Origin: an uncultured Clostridia bacterium
GTDB taxonomy: Bacteria > Bacillota > Clostridia > TANB77 > CAG-465
NCBI GenBank assembly: GCA_934130595.1
Contig: CAKOYF010000010.1
Location: forward strand, 1-47,295
DNA: 47,295 bases
Direction: 5' to 3'
The translations under genes were made by a program, and so were the position numbers. The notes beneath the pieces were generated by a model that was not told the origin of the DNA, did not search any database, and saw only the letters and a program-made list of their open reading frames with translations. Positions 34,231-43,652 of the stretch are shown in pieces; the first letter of the stretch is position 1; each line of letters begins with the position of its first letter.

Positions 34231-34245
34231 CTTCTGCTTTATTTA

Positions 34246-34992
34246 TTATTTTCTTGTATTTTTTTGTCTAACAATTTCATACATACTAATTGCTGCTGAA
34301 ACTGATGCATTTAATGATTCTATATGACCTGTCATAGGTATTTTTACTACAGCATCACAATTTTTCAAAACAAGTTTTGATATTCCAGAGCCTTCGTTAC
34401 CAACAACTAGTCCAATAGGGCCACTTAAATCTGTGCTGTATATGTCTGTTGCTCCTTCCATATCCAATCCATAAATCCAAAGACCTTTTTCTTTTAAATA
34501 TTTTATGCTTTCTGATATATTAGTAACTCTTGCAATTTTAACATAGTTACATGCTCCTGCTGCTACTTTTTCTACTGTATCTGTTACTTGTGAAGCATTT
34601 CTTTTTTGTATAATTACACCATGTGCTCCTAAGCATTCAACACTTCTTACTATAGCTCCTAAATTTTGAGGATCCTCGATCTTATCTAATATAACTACAA
34701 AAGGGGGTTCATTCCTTTTTTTAGCTTCCTCTAGTATATCGTCTATAGTAAAATAATTATACTCTGTAACAGAAGCAACTATTCCTTGAGAGTTTCTTGT
34801 TTTTTCTCCTTCTTCTGTTATCATACGATCAAGCTTATTTTTATCTGCTTCTACAACAACTATTCTTTTTTCTTTTGCTTTTTGTATTACTTGATATACC
34901 TCTTTATTTCCTTTTTGTGCATATATTTTATTTATTGTCTTTCCTGAGACTACTGCCTCTGTTACTGGATTTATTCCATAAATTAAACTCAT
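34246..34992 (-). CDS. rlmB: 23S rRNA (guanosine-2'-O-)-methyltransferase RlmB (TrmH/SpoU family)
   Basis: SPOUT-class methyltransferase that 2'-O-methylates 23S rRNA (G2251 in E. coli). The 248-aa protein has an N-terminal L30e-like substrate-binding domain (YGINPVTEAVVSGKTINKIY) and the C-terminal knotted domain. Motif 1 is in DPQNLGAIVRSVECLGAHGV, motif 2 in GLVVGNEGSGIS, and motif 3 in KIPMTGHIESLNASVSAAI. It follows the second CAP-dockerin gene by 27 bases, with an AAGGAGAA ribosome-binding site and no promoter seen. It may therefore be partly transcribed with the surface locus. Confidence 0.94.
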   Translation of the reverse strand: MSLIYGINPVTEAVVSGKTINKIYAQKGNKEVYQVIQKAKEKRIVVVEADKNKLDRMITEEGEKTRNSQGIVASVTEYNYFTIDDILEEAKKRNEPPFVVILDKIEDPQNLGAIVRSVECLGAHGVIIQKRNASQVTDTVEKVAAGACNYVKIARVTNISESIKYLKEKGLWIYGLDMEGATDIYSTDLSGPIGLVVGNEGSGISKLVLKNCDAVVKIPMTGHIESLNASVSAAISMYEIVRQKNTRK

Positions 34993-35019
34993 TTCTAATT
35001 CTCCTTTTTTATATCTGTA

Positions 35020-37260
35020 TTAATTACCATATTTATATATATCTAGTATAAGCGCTGCATCATTGGCATCAATTAATCCATTTTCATCCATATCTCCAAT
35101 TTTTAGCTCTTCTTCTGTTGCATTATTATATTTATATAAATCTAAAGCAACAGCAGCATCATTGGCATCAACTATTCCATTTTTATCCAAATCTCCTTTT
35201 AAAACATCTGGTTCTGGATCGTTTGGATTTCTAGTAACAGTAACTAAGACTGTTTTGTATATTTCTGGTGAGTTTACACTCTTTACAGTAACTGTTGCAC
35301 TTCCTTTAGATTTTGCTTTAATAATACCATTTTGTGTTACTGTTAATATTTTACTATTTGATGATTCAAATTTTAATAATTTGTCTGTAGCGTCTTCTGG
35401 AGATAATGTTGCATTTATTTTAGCTGTATCATTTATATACATTTCTAAATTTTCTTTATCTACATCTATACGCTCTACATTTGTCTTAGATAATTTAGAT
35501 AGACTCTTAAATACACTTCTATAAGTGTAATCTTGCAAACTTCCTTGTGCATTTTTAACATTATGTAAAGTTATTTCAAATACATCTCCATCTTCATAAA
35601 CTATAGAATCATCTCTAAAAGTAACTAAATATGTTCCAGTAATTTGAAGAAATTTGTCTGAACTATTACTTGAATTTTCTTTAGTTATTTCGTAAGTTTT
35701 AGAGTTATTTAAGCATTTTACTGTTACATATGTATCATCTGTAGCAGAATATTTATATAAATAAGCTGTCCAGTTTCCTATTCCTGCTCCTACCATATCT
35801 AAAGGAAAAATTCCTTTACTTGGCCATGCTACTATATCATTATCAAAAGAAGTACTTCCTGAGAATTTATGACATCCTTGCCAATTCCAAGAAATTCCTC
35901 CAGCGCCAACAGCACCAACTCCCCATTGTGTGTATCCTGGATATAATAAATTATATCTATGTCCGCATGTTACTGGATCACCATATGAGTCATTTAAAGC
36001 ATTAATAATACTTGTTTGTATATCTCCACTATATAAATTTTCATTCATATATGACATTGACTTTGTATAAAATTCATCATCTATACAATCTGGTTTTGCA
36101 AAAACATGTCCAGTATATTTTTTCTCAATATTATTTAAATAATACACTATTGTAGCTTTATGTTGTGCACAATCTGAAATTTCTTTATTTAGTGTCAAAG
36201 TCCCTATTCCCATTCCAGCTCTTGCAATATTTAAATAATCTGTTGCCATATATAACGCTGAATCAGTCCATTTTCCTGCTACAAGTGGTAAAGTATCATA
36301 TACAGGTGTAGTATCATAGTATGTGCTCTTAATTGCACTACCATGTTCATTATACAATCTATATTGTTCCTTTACTGCTTCTAATAAATCTAATTCTTCA
36401 GTTGTTAAATCTACTTTATTTTTTTCTTCTAAAAAGTTTGGGTCTATAAATATATACATAGAGTTTACATTTGAATCATTTTTATATGTAAAATCATAAA
36501 ATACATATTTATAATTTTCTGCTTTTGAATAGTATTCTGTTTTTCTACCTAACTTAATTGGGTTTGGTAAATCATTTGAAACACTATCTACTCCTAAAGA
36601 TACAAGTGAAATATATTTTGTTTTATCTACGGCTCTTGCATAATCATATAGATTAGTTCCATTAGCCTTTAGTTGCTCATTTGTATAAAATAATTCTTCA
36701 CTTATACTTGTTTGCGGAAAACTATAATTGTGTTCTTTTGCAAGCACTTTACTAACTAATAAACAGTGTGCTTGTAAATCATATAAATATTGTGAATTTT
36801 CTTTAAAATTACTTAAATAATTTTTTCTTTCTTGCCAACTACAATTATATTCATAGACACCTTTTACAGCATTACTATTTCTATCTGTAATAGTTGTACT
36901 ATATCCATATATTGTATTTGTCTCTTGCCCAAATTCATATTTAGTTGATACGAAATTTCCGTTTATACATCCATATCCTTTTATTTGATTACTTTCATCA
37001 GTTTCTACTTCTAAATACCAAGTGTAATCTTCATCACAATAAGAATAAATTTTTCCACCAAAAGCAGAACTGCTTGTTGCTTTTGGAGTTCCAAATTCTG
37101 CGTTAATTTGGTCTATTGTAGTAGACTTTGTAATTGTAAAATCATTAAACTTCAAAAGTTCATTATTGCTTAAACTAGTAGCCTCTACATTTGCTCTGCT
37201 AAAAAACAAAGCAAATGTAGAAATAATAGCCACTAATACTAAAGTAATATTTTTATTCAT
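35020..37260 (-). CDS. secreted CAP-domain protein with Ig-like domain and C-terminal type I dockerin (746 aa)
   Basis: A signal peptide covers residues 1-27 (NITLVLVAIISTFALFF core). A CAP_assoc_N-like domain is near 35-110 (DQINAEFGTPKATSSSAFGG). The CAP domain is at about 345-470, with likely catalytic residues in TGHVFAKP, MNENLYSG and CGHRYNLLYPG. A WT-containing beta region follows, then one Big2-type Ig domain (about 590-670). It ends with a dockerin of two calcium-loop repeats, GDLDKNGIVDANDAA and GDMDENGLIDANDAA. The start is the ATG at 37260, after AGGTGAG. The gene begins 12 bases after the 1270-aa gene and precedes rlmB. It should be secreted and bind a cohesin; the LPXTG protein two genes upstream is the obvious candidate. 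Confidence 0.9.
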   Translation of the reverse strand: MNKNITLVLVAIISTFALFFSRANVEATSLSNNELLKFNDFTITKSTTIDQINAEFGTPKATSSSAFGGKIYSYCDEDYTWYLEVETDESNQIKGYGCINGNFVSTKYEFGQETNTIYGYSTTITDRNSNAVKGVYEYNCSWQERKNYLSNFKENSQYLYDLQAHCLLVSKVLAKEHNYSFPQTSISEELFYTNEQLKANGTNLYDYARAVDKTKYISLVSLGVDSVSNDLPNPIKLGRKTEYYSKAENYKYVFYDFTYKNDSNVNSMYIFIDPNFLEEKNKVDLTTEELDLLEAVKEQYRLYNEHGSAIKSTYYDTTPVYDTLPLVAGKWTDSALYMATDYLNIARAGMGIGTLTLNKEISDCAQHKATIVYYLNNIEKKYTGHVFAKPDCIDDEFYTKSMSYMNENLYSGDIQTSIINALNDSYGDPVTCGHRYNLLYPGYTQWGVGAVGAGGISWNWQGCHKFSGSTSFDNDIVAWPSKGIFPLDMVGAGIGNWTAYLYKYSATDDTYVTVKCLNNSKTYEITKENSSNSSDKFLQITGTYLVTFRDDSIVYEDGDVFEITLHNVKNAQGSLQDYTYRSVFKSLSKLSKTNVERIDVDKENLEMYINDTAKINATLSPEDATDKLLKFESSNSKILTVTQNGIIKAKSKGSATVTVKSVNSPEIYKTVLVTVTRNPNDPEPDVLKGDLDKNGIVDANDAAVALDLYKYNNATEEELKIGDMDENGLIDANDAALILDIYKYGN

Positions 37261-37272
37261 ATAACTCACCTA

Positions 37273-40200
37273 TTAATTTCCGTATTTATATACATCTAGT
37301 ATAAGAGAAGCATCATTTGCATCAATTAATCCATTTTCATCCATATCTCCAATTAATAGCTCTTCATACGTTGGATTATTGTATTTATATAGATCTCGAG
37401 CAACTGCTGCATCATTTGCATCAACTATTCCATTTCTATCTAAATCACCTTTTAAATAATCTGGATCATTAACACTTTTTACTTTTACACTTATACTCTT
37501 TTTAAATACCTTCTCTCCTAAAGAGTTTTTTGCTGTTACAGTAACGTTAACAACTGCATTACCTGATTTTACTGGAGTAATTTTACCACTATACTTGTCC
37601 ACAGTCAATACATTTGTATTTTTACTTTCAAATATTGTTGTAACATTATCTGTATATGCATATGGATTATATGTTACATATATATAATCACTGCCTTCTT
37701 CAATATTTAATATAATTGAATCAACTGTTGATATACTCTCAAGTGGAGTTCCTACTTCTAAATTGTAACTAACACTTATATCATTTCCTGAAGCTGTATA
37801 TTTCCCAGCAATAGTAGCTGTTATTACAGTTTGTCCATTGCTTAGTGCTCTTACTGTTCCATTTTTATCTACAATTGCAACATTTCTATTACTTGAAGAA
37901 TATGTAATCATATCTTTTCTTGTTGCTATTTGTGGCTCTACTACAACTTCATCTTGAATAGCTTCTCCTGCTTTTATTATTTTGTTAGTATTTTTAAAAT
38001 ATATGTTAGTTATTGGTATACTTACATTGTATTGATAAGATGATGTTATATTTCCAGCTTCATTTGATGCTGTAATAGTTACTATACCTGTTGTTCCGTT
38101 AAAAGTAACATTTCCATCTTCATCTACAGTAGCTATTTGATCATTAGAAGATCTATATACTATCTTATCTGTACATATATCTGGATATCTAGTTGCAGTT
38201 AATTTATCTGTTGCTGTATATTTACCATTTTTTAACTCTAGGTTTATATCTCTTTTTTGTCCACTTAATGTAATACTTTCAAGATTTACATTAATAGTAA
38301 GATATAAAGTAGCATTAACTTCATTTTCTGTTCCTTTTTGATATGTAGCTGTTATTGTTGTTGTTCCAGCTTGATCTATTCTGAAACTACCTGAATTTAC
38401 ATATTTAGATACAACTGTTGAATCTGATACATTCCATATAACATTACGTTCTACAGTAGTATTTTCTGGTATATACTCAGCCTCTAACTCAAATATGTTA
38501 GTATTTTTCTGATTATAATACTCATTATAATTTACAATTGCAGTTCTTGGTTCTCCTTCACCTGCAGATGTATACGTAAATCCTGCTCCTCTAATATTCA
38601 TCATATCTAGTGGAACATTAATTGTTAATGTACAAGTACCTGTGTAATCTCCACTTATACCTTTAACATACGCTATTATTTTATATTTGTTGTTTCCAAC
38701 TTCTGCATCAACTGCATTTATATTTATACTTAAAGGATCATTAGGATCTACATCTACTTGTACGAACTCTCTTATTTGTTCATCATCTATATCATATTTT
38801 ACTGTTTCATTTTTGCAACTTACTACTTTCCATGTAATTTGAGTTTCTTCTGTTGCATCTTCTGGAATATATTTAATTGTTACTTTTCCACTTTCACCTT
38901 TTTCTAGCTCTAAAGTGTTAGGATCTAATTTTACTTGATCTATCTTTTTATATGGTCTTACTATAACTTGTGCTGTAACGTTTTCACTTCCATCGTATGA
39001 AACACCAATTGTAACATCTTCATCTGTTAAATCATCTGCAATTACAGTTCCGTTTTGTGTAACTCTAACTGTTGGATTAGATGAAACCCATGTTACTTTT
39101 TTGTTCGTAGCACTTTCATCTAGTATAGCTGAGAATTTAATTTCTTCTCCAATTGGTATAAAGTATACTCCATCTGATGATGTTTTTATATTACTTGGAG
39201 GAGTTATTTCTATTTTACTACTTGTAGTAGGATAATTACTCATATCCGCATACTCAAATACTGTTCTATATGAATAACTTGTTAGAGTATTACTTGTAGT
39301 ATCTTGTATATTACCAATTGTTACTTGATATACATATCCTGGTTTTGGATCAGTTGTATTATCAAAAAAGACTACTTTATTATTTATAGACTGAATAGCA
39401 TTTATATAACGTTTATACTTTCTATTACTTGTATCTTCTTCTGTATTAAAGCTCCAATTTTCCCCTGTATTTAGACATTTAACATTAACAGTAGTTGTAT
39501 CTGTTATTTTATATTTATCTAAAAATTGAGCTGTCCAGAAAAATTGTCTATTAGTTAATGTTTCTAAGAAAGTTACACCTTCTGCAGGCCAAGCTTCTAA
39601 GAATATATTAGATGCTTTATATCCATAAAATTCATTTGAAAAAGTATATGGACTTATTCCAAATCCCCAGTATGTATACTCTGGATCAAGAATTTTTGCT
39701 CTGTGTGAAAAATTTTGTGGTGTTTCTGTACTATCATCTAAAAACAAATTAATATAATACATCATTGTACTATATGAAGATAGTGTTGCAGAATATCCTA
39801 AGTTTTCAGTATATCCTTTTCCATCTCCTATTGCTATTTTATAATATTCATCTGATAAGCCATCTGGCTGTTCAGGAACGTGTTTTATTGGCAATTTAAG
39901 CTCTGTAAGTCTATAACTGATTAATGTTGATATATGCTGTGCTACTAAAAAAGCATCTTCACTAATCTTTAATTTAGGTAAACCTGCCGCTACTCTTATT
40001 GCATTTATGTAATTAGTTATTCCTACTTTTTTACTTTGTTTTAATTGTCCTGCTCTTAATGTGGAAACATCTGTTGATTGAGGCTCTACTTCATAAAGTT
40101 CACTATCTTCTTTAAAGTTTTTCATAGCCTCTTCATATTCAGCTCTTCCGGCTGCGAGCTTTGATGTTTCTTCGTTTGTTAAATCTATAACATTTCTTTG

Positions 40201-41085
40201 ATCAAAAATATCTTCTGAAACTGCTATAGCATATAGTTGCTTTTTATTAATATCATAATCCATTACTGCTATTGTTTTATTTTCAAGATCTAAACTTTTA
40301 TTATCTATAGCAGATGATGCAAACATCAACGGATTTAATATATAGTATATGCTATTAGATACCTCAATATCTTCTTTCATTCTTGAAATAACTTTCATAG
40401 AACTACTTTTATCCATAGCACTTAAATAATTTTTTATTGAAGAGCCTGATTCTTTTAATTGCTCATTAATATAGAAAAAATCTTCATTAAACTTTAAATT
40501 TGTCTTATTTCCTACTCTTGTACTTATTGCATTGTACATTAATATAGCATGTTGAACTATTCCTTTTAAATAATATGTTGAACTTTGAGATTGTTCACTT
40601 CCATAATTTGTTTTAAATTTTTCTATAGTATCACTTACACTACCATTAACCAATGCATCTCTGTTATAATATACACCACCTTCAACCACACTATTGTTGT
40701 TTAAAAGACATCCGTGTAAAGCACCATTTTCTCTATAATTATATTTATCTCCATAACTATAAGTTCTTGTTTTATATGTAGGATCAACAGATCCAAATGA
40801 AATTATTTTACCACTTTCATCTGTTTCTACATATAAATAATTGTTATAGTCGTCATCTGTATAAAATGTATACGCTTTTCCTCCAAATGCAGAAGAAGTC
40901 TCAAGTTTAGGTTTTCCTAACACTTTAGAAATATCGCTAATACTTGTATTTGTATTTACTGTAATTGAATAATTACCTGTGCCAACACTAATTAGGTCCC
41001 CACTAGTTAAAGCAAATGCTTTATTCGAAAAGGCAGCAATACCTAAGAAAATAAGAATAGAAATAAATATTTTTAGCTTTTTCAT
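37273..41085 (-). CDS. secreted CAP-domain protein with multiple Ig-like domains and C-terminal type I dockerin (1270 aa)
   Basis: Signal peptide at residues 1-25 (FISILIFLGIAAFSNKAFA). A CAP_assoc_N-like domain covers about 35-115 (ISKVLGKPKLETSSAFGGKA). The CAP-like domain spans about 355-500, with IKHVPEQP, TENLGYS and FSHRAKILDPEYTYWGFG at the usual His, Glu and His positions. Then come at least five Ig-like (Big2-type) domains from about 640 to 1200, with repeated ITYSSSNRNVAIVDKNGTV-like strands. The C-terminal dockerin has two repeats, GDLDRNGIVDANDAA and GDMDENGLIDANDAS, almost identical to those of the next gene. It is the second gene of the surface locus, after the hairpin terminator at 41113-41140. 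Confidence 0.9.
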   Translation of the reverse strand: MKKLKIFISILIFLGIAAFSNKAFALTSGDLISVGTGNYSITVNTNTSISDISKVLGKPKLETSSAFGGKAYTFYTDDDYNNYLYVETDESGKIISFGSVDPTYKTRTYSYGDKYNYRENGALHGCLLNNNSVVEGGVYYNRDALVNGSVSDTIEKFKTNYGSEQSQSSTYYLKGIVQHAILMYNAISTRVGNKTNLKFNEDFFYINEQLKESGSSIKNYLSAMDKSSSMKVISRMKEDIEVSNSIYYILNPLMFASSAIDNKSLDLENKTIAVMDYDINKKQLYAIAVSEDIFDQRNVIDLTNEETSKLAAGRAEYEEAMKNFKEDSELYEVEPQSTDVSTLRAGQLKQSKKVGITNYINAIRVAAGLPKLKISEDAFLVAQHISTLISYRLTELKLPIKHVPEQPDGLSDEYYKIAIGDGKGYTENLGYSATLSSYSTMMYYINLFLDDSTETPQNFSHRAKILDPEYTYWGFGISPYTFSNEFYGYKASNIFLEAWPAEGVTFLETLTNRQFFWTAQFLDKYKITDTTTVNVKCLNTGENWSFNTEEDTSNRKYKRYINAIQSINNKVVFFDNTTDPKPGYVYQVTIGNIQDTTSNTLTSYSYRTVFEYADMSNYPTTSSKIEITPPSNIKTSSDGVYFIPIGEEIKFSAILDESATNKKVTWVSSNPTVRVTQNGTVIADDLTDEDVTIGVSYDGSENVTAQVIVRPYKKIDQVKLDPNTLELEKGESGKVTIKYIPEDATEETQITWKVVSCKNETVKYDIDDEQIREFVQVDVDPNDPLSININAVDAEVGNNKYKIIAYVKGISGDYTGTCTLTINVPLDMMNIRGAGFTYTSAGEGEPRTAIVNYNEYYNQKNTNIFELEAEYIPENTTVERNVIWNVSDSTVVSKYVNSGSFRIDQAGTTTITATYQKGTENEVNATLYLTINVNLESITLSGQKRDINLELKNGKYTATDKLTATRYPDICTDKIVYRSSNDQIATVDEDGNVTFNGTTGIVTITASNEAGNITSSYQYNVSIPITNIYFKNTNKIIKAGEAIQDEVVVEPQIATRKDMITYSSSNRNVAIVDKNGTVRALSNGQTVITATIAGKYTASGNDISVSYNLEVGTPLESISTVDSIILNIEEGSDYIYVTYNPYAYTDNVTTIFESKNTNVLTVDKYSGKITPVKSGNAVVNVTVTAKNSLGEKVFKKSISVKVKSVNDPDYLKGDLDRNGIVDANDAAVARDLYKYNNPTYEELLIGDMDENGLIDANDASLILDVYKYGN

Positions 41086-41112
41086 TTATATCCCTGTCCC
41101 TCTTATAACAAA

Positions 41113-41140
41113 AAGGGATATTTATTAGTAAATATCCCTT
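41113..41140 (-). terminator. hairpin terminator or attenuator between the scaffold gene and the CAP-dockerin genes
   Basis: A perfect 12-bp stem (AAGGGATATTTA/TAAATATCCCTT) with a TTAG loop, followed by TTTTTG on the minus strand. No promoter is visible between it and the next gene, so downstream expression probably relies on read-through. Confidence 0.85.
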
Positions 41141-41163
41141 AATGCATAATAATCAATATTATA

Positions 41164-43365
41164 TTATTTTTCAAATACTTTTTTAGAAGCAACAATTCCT
41201 GCAGCTGAGATAGCCATTAATGCAATCATCATTCCTACTTGCATGTCGCCAGTTTCTGGAAGTTCTTCTTCTTCTTTTGCTGGTTCTACAGCTTTGAATG
41301 TAATAACATATTTGTCTGCATCTTCGTCTTCTTCTTCATCTCCAGCAACGATTTCGATTTCTACATCACCTGCTGCTTTAACTGTAACTGTAATAGTACC
41401 TTTTCCAGTTTCTTTATCGTATTCAACTTTAACATCTACTAATTTGTCATCAAATTTTGTTTTGATAAACTCAAGAATTTCTTCTACTGTATCAGTGATT
41501 GTTCCTTCTGGAGTTACAGTAAATGGTATTCTTAATTCATCACCTACTGTTAATGTTTCAAGAGCTTCTAATGTTTTTTGATCTTCATCAGAAATTACTA
41601 CACCATCAACATGAATTTCTTTAACTGTTACTTCATATTGAGCAGTTTTTCCAGCAATTGTTAATTCAATTGTAGCTGTTCCTTCTTTAACTGCAGTAAC
41701 AACACCATTTGCATCTACTGTTGCAATTTCTGGGTTTAAAGATTTCCAAGTTTTTGTAGTATCATCTGTTGTTTTATGAACATCATTTTCATTATATTGA
41801 GTTGTATAAGTTCCTTCAAGAGCTAGAGTTTCACCTCTTAATAACTCTTTACCTGCTGCTGTGCTTATTACAGCTCCTGTAATTTTGTTTTCTTTAACTG
41901 TTACATTAACTAATTTATATAAGTCATTTCCAGAATTGTTTTTGTTTGCAGATACTGCAAATGATCCTTTTCCTTCTGAAAGACCTTTAATAACTATTTT
42001 ATCTCCGTTTATAGTAACTTCTGTATGTTCTCCACCAGAAACAGCTTCAGTTGCTAATGTTTCCCATTCTGCTCCTGCTGGGTTAGCAATTACTGTTACT
42101 TCACTAGTTTCACCTTTCCATACTTCTACATCTGAAACACTTAAAGAGATAGATTTTAGAGGTACAGCAACTGAAACTGTTGTTGATTTAGAAACATTTC
42201 CAATTTTAGCAGTAATGTTTGCTGTTCCTTTAGCTTTAGCAGTAACAACGCCATTTGCATCTACTGTTGCTACATCTGTGTTGTCTGAAGACCAAGTTAT
42301 GTCTTTTTCATCATAAGTAGCATCAGCTGGTCCAACTGTTACTTCTCCTTTTAAGTTTTTAGTTTCTCCGAAGTTTACTACATATTTATCTTGTTTGAAT
42401 GTTAAACTTGATGGTGAAGTTTTTACATTTACTGTGATATCAGCTGTATTAGCACCACATCTAACTGTTATTTGTGCAGTACCATTTCCAACAGCTTTAA
42501 CGATTCCGTTTTGGTCAACTGTTGCAACTTTATCATTACTTGATTCAAAAGTTAATGTATCAGTTGTGTTTGATGGAGTTTTCTTTACATATTGATATAT
42601 GTCCATAGATGTTTTGTTAGTTTTATCTAATTCTACAGATGTTATTCCATCAAATTCTACTCCTGTTGAAGCAACTTCAACATATAATTTGTTAGAGATA
42701 CCATCTTTAACATATCTGCTTAAGTCTCCATCTGTTACTGGTTCACCGTTTGAGTTTAATTTTACTCCGGCAACATTTAATCCGCCTTCAATTTTTTGAT
42801 TTGGATCTGTTGCTTTAAATGGTGGAATATATAATTCTATATCTCCTGATGCATCATCTTTTACTCTAAATTTTATTTTAGCTACATTTCCTGTTTGTTC
42901 AACAGCACTATCTGGATCAACAGCTCCATTATAACTTACAGCACCACCACCTGTTATAATACCTAATGAGCTTTGTTTCATTTGAAGTGCAGTACCTACT
43001 ACTCCTGGTGTAAAATCATATAAATCTTGACCATATTTATTTTGACCTTTAACAACAAGTTCTATTTTACTAGAATCAAAAGCTATTCTGTTAGAAAAAG
43101 CTCTTATTCCATAACCGTTATCTGGTAATTTTGTTAAATCTACAGAAACTGTTATTTCTTCTCCTGGTGTAACTTTTATCTTTCCTGTTGTAGGATCAGC
43201 AGTTTTTCCTTCTACAGAAAAGTCAATTACAAATTGTGCATTATCTTCTGTTACGCCATCTGCATTTTTATATATTTCAGCGGCGCATAAGCTTGGTACT
43301 AATGTTAGTCCCATCATAACTACCATAGCTAGTACGAAAGCTTTTAATTTAAAACTTCTTTTCAT
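41164..43365 (-). CDS. LPXTG-anchored surface protein with cohesin-like domain and Ig-like repeats (scaffoldin-like)
   Basis: The 733-aa protein has a signal peptide (residues 1-29, AFVLAMVVMMGLTLVPSLCAA). A cohesin-like domain spans about 45-215 (KVTPGEEITVSVDLTKLPD, then FSNRIAFDSSKIELVV, then GNVAKIKFRVKDDASGDIEL). Three or more Big2-type Ig domains follow (about 230-590), each with a pattern like ATVDANGVVTAKAKGTANIT. The last 40 residues are a sortase signal: LPETGD, a hydrophobic segment (MMIALMAISAAGIVA) and a basic end (SKKVFEK). It should be fixed to the wall, showing one cohesin. It is the first and best-promoted gene of the locus. The cohesin call rests on overall pattern; structural prediction would settle it. 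Confidence 0.85.
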   Translation of the reverse strand: MKRSFKLKAFVLAMVVMMGLTLVPSLCAAEIYKNADGVTEDNAQFVIDFSVEGKTADPTTGKIKVTPGEEITVSVDLTKLPDNGYGIRAFSNRIAFDSSKIELVVKGQNKYGQDLYDFTPGVVGTALQMKQSSLGIITGGGAVSYNGAVDPDSAVEQTGNVAKIKFRVKDDASGDIELYIPPFKATDPNQKIEGGLNVAGVKLNSNGEPVTDGDLSRYVKDGISNKLYVEVASTGVEFDGITSVELDKTNKTSMDIYQYVKKTPSNTTDTLTFESSNDKVATVDQNGIVKAVGNGTAQITVRCGANTADITVNVKTSPSSLTFKQDKYVVNFGETKNLKGEVTVGPADATYDEKDITWSSDNTDVATVDANGVVTAKAKGTANITAKIGNVSKSTTVSVAVPLKSISLSVSDVEVWKGETSEVTVIANPAGAEWETLATEAVSGGEHTEVTINGDKIVIKGLSEGKGSFAVSANKNNSGNDLYKLVNVTVKENKITGAVISTAAGKELLRGETLALEGTYTTQYNENDVHKTTDDTTKTWKSLNPEIATVDANGVVTAVKEGTATIELTIAGKTAQYEVTVKEIHVDGVVISDEDQKTLEALETLTVGDELRIPFTVTPEGTITDTVEEILEFIKTKFDDKLVDVKVEYDKETGKGTITVTVKAAGDVEIEIVAGDEEEDEDADKYVITFKAVEPAKEEEELPETGDMQVGMMIALMAISAAGIVASKKVFEK

Positions 43366-43420
43366 ACTTTTAATTTACCCCCTTTTATAGTCATGATTAA
43401 ACAATCATATCTACACATAT

Positions 43421-43449
43421 ATAATAGCATAAGAAAAATCTTTAATCAA
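43421..43449 (-). promoter_or_regulatory. promoter of the surface-protein locus
   Basis: TTGATT, 17-nt spacer, TATTAT on the minus strand. The roughly 50-nt leader has a small ATGATT/AATCAT hairpin. Confidence 0.7.
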
Positions 43450-43560
43450 GCTTTTTCATTTTAAATAAATAGCATTTTAATATAAAAAAATATAGACTTT
43501 TTTCCATTTTCTACCATGTTATGATTTTTACTTACTTTAGCGCCATTCAAATAAACATAA

Positions 43561-43594
43561 AAAAGTAACACATAATAATTAATGTGTTACTTTT
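43561..43594 (-). terminator. intrinsic terminator of the maf-CYTH unit
   Basis: A perfect 13-bp stem (AAAAGTAACACAT/ATGTGTTACTTTT) with an 8-nt loop and a T-rich tract on the minus strand, about 60 bases after the CYTH-like stop codon. Confidence 0.82.
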
Positions 43595-43652
43595 TTGTTA
43601 CAAAGTCTTTACTAGCAAGCTATATAGCATTAAAAGTTTGCATAATATTAAT

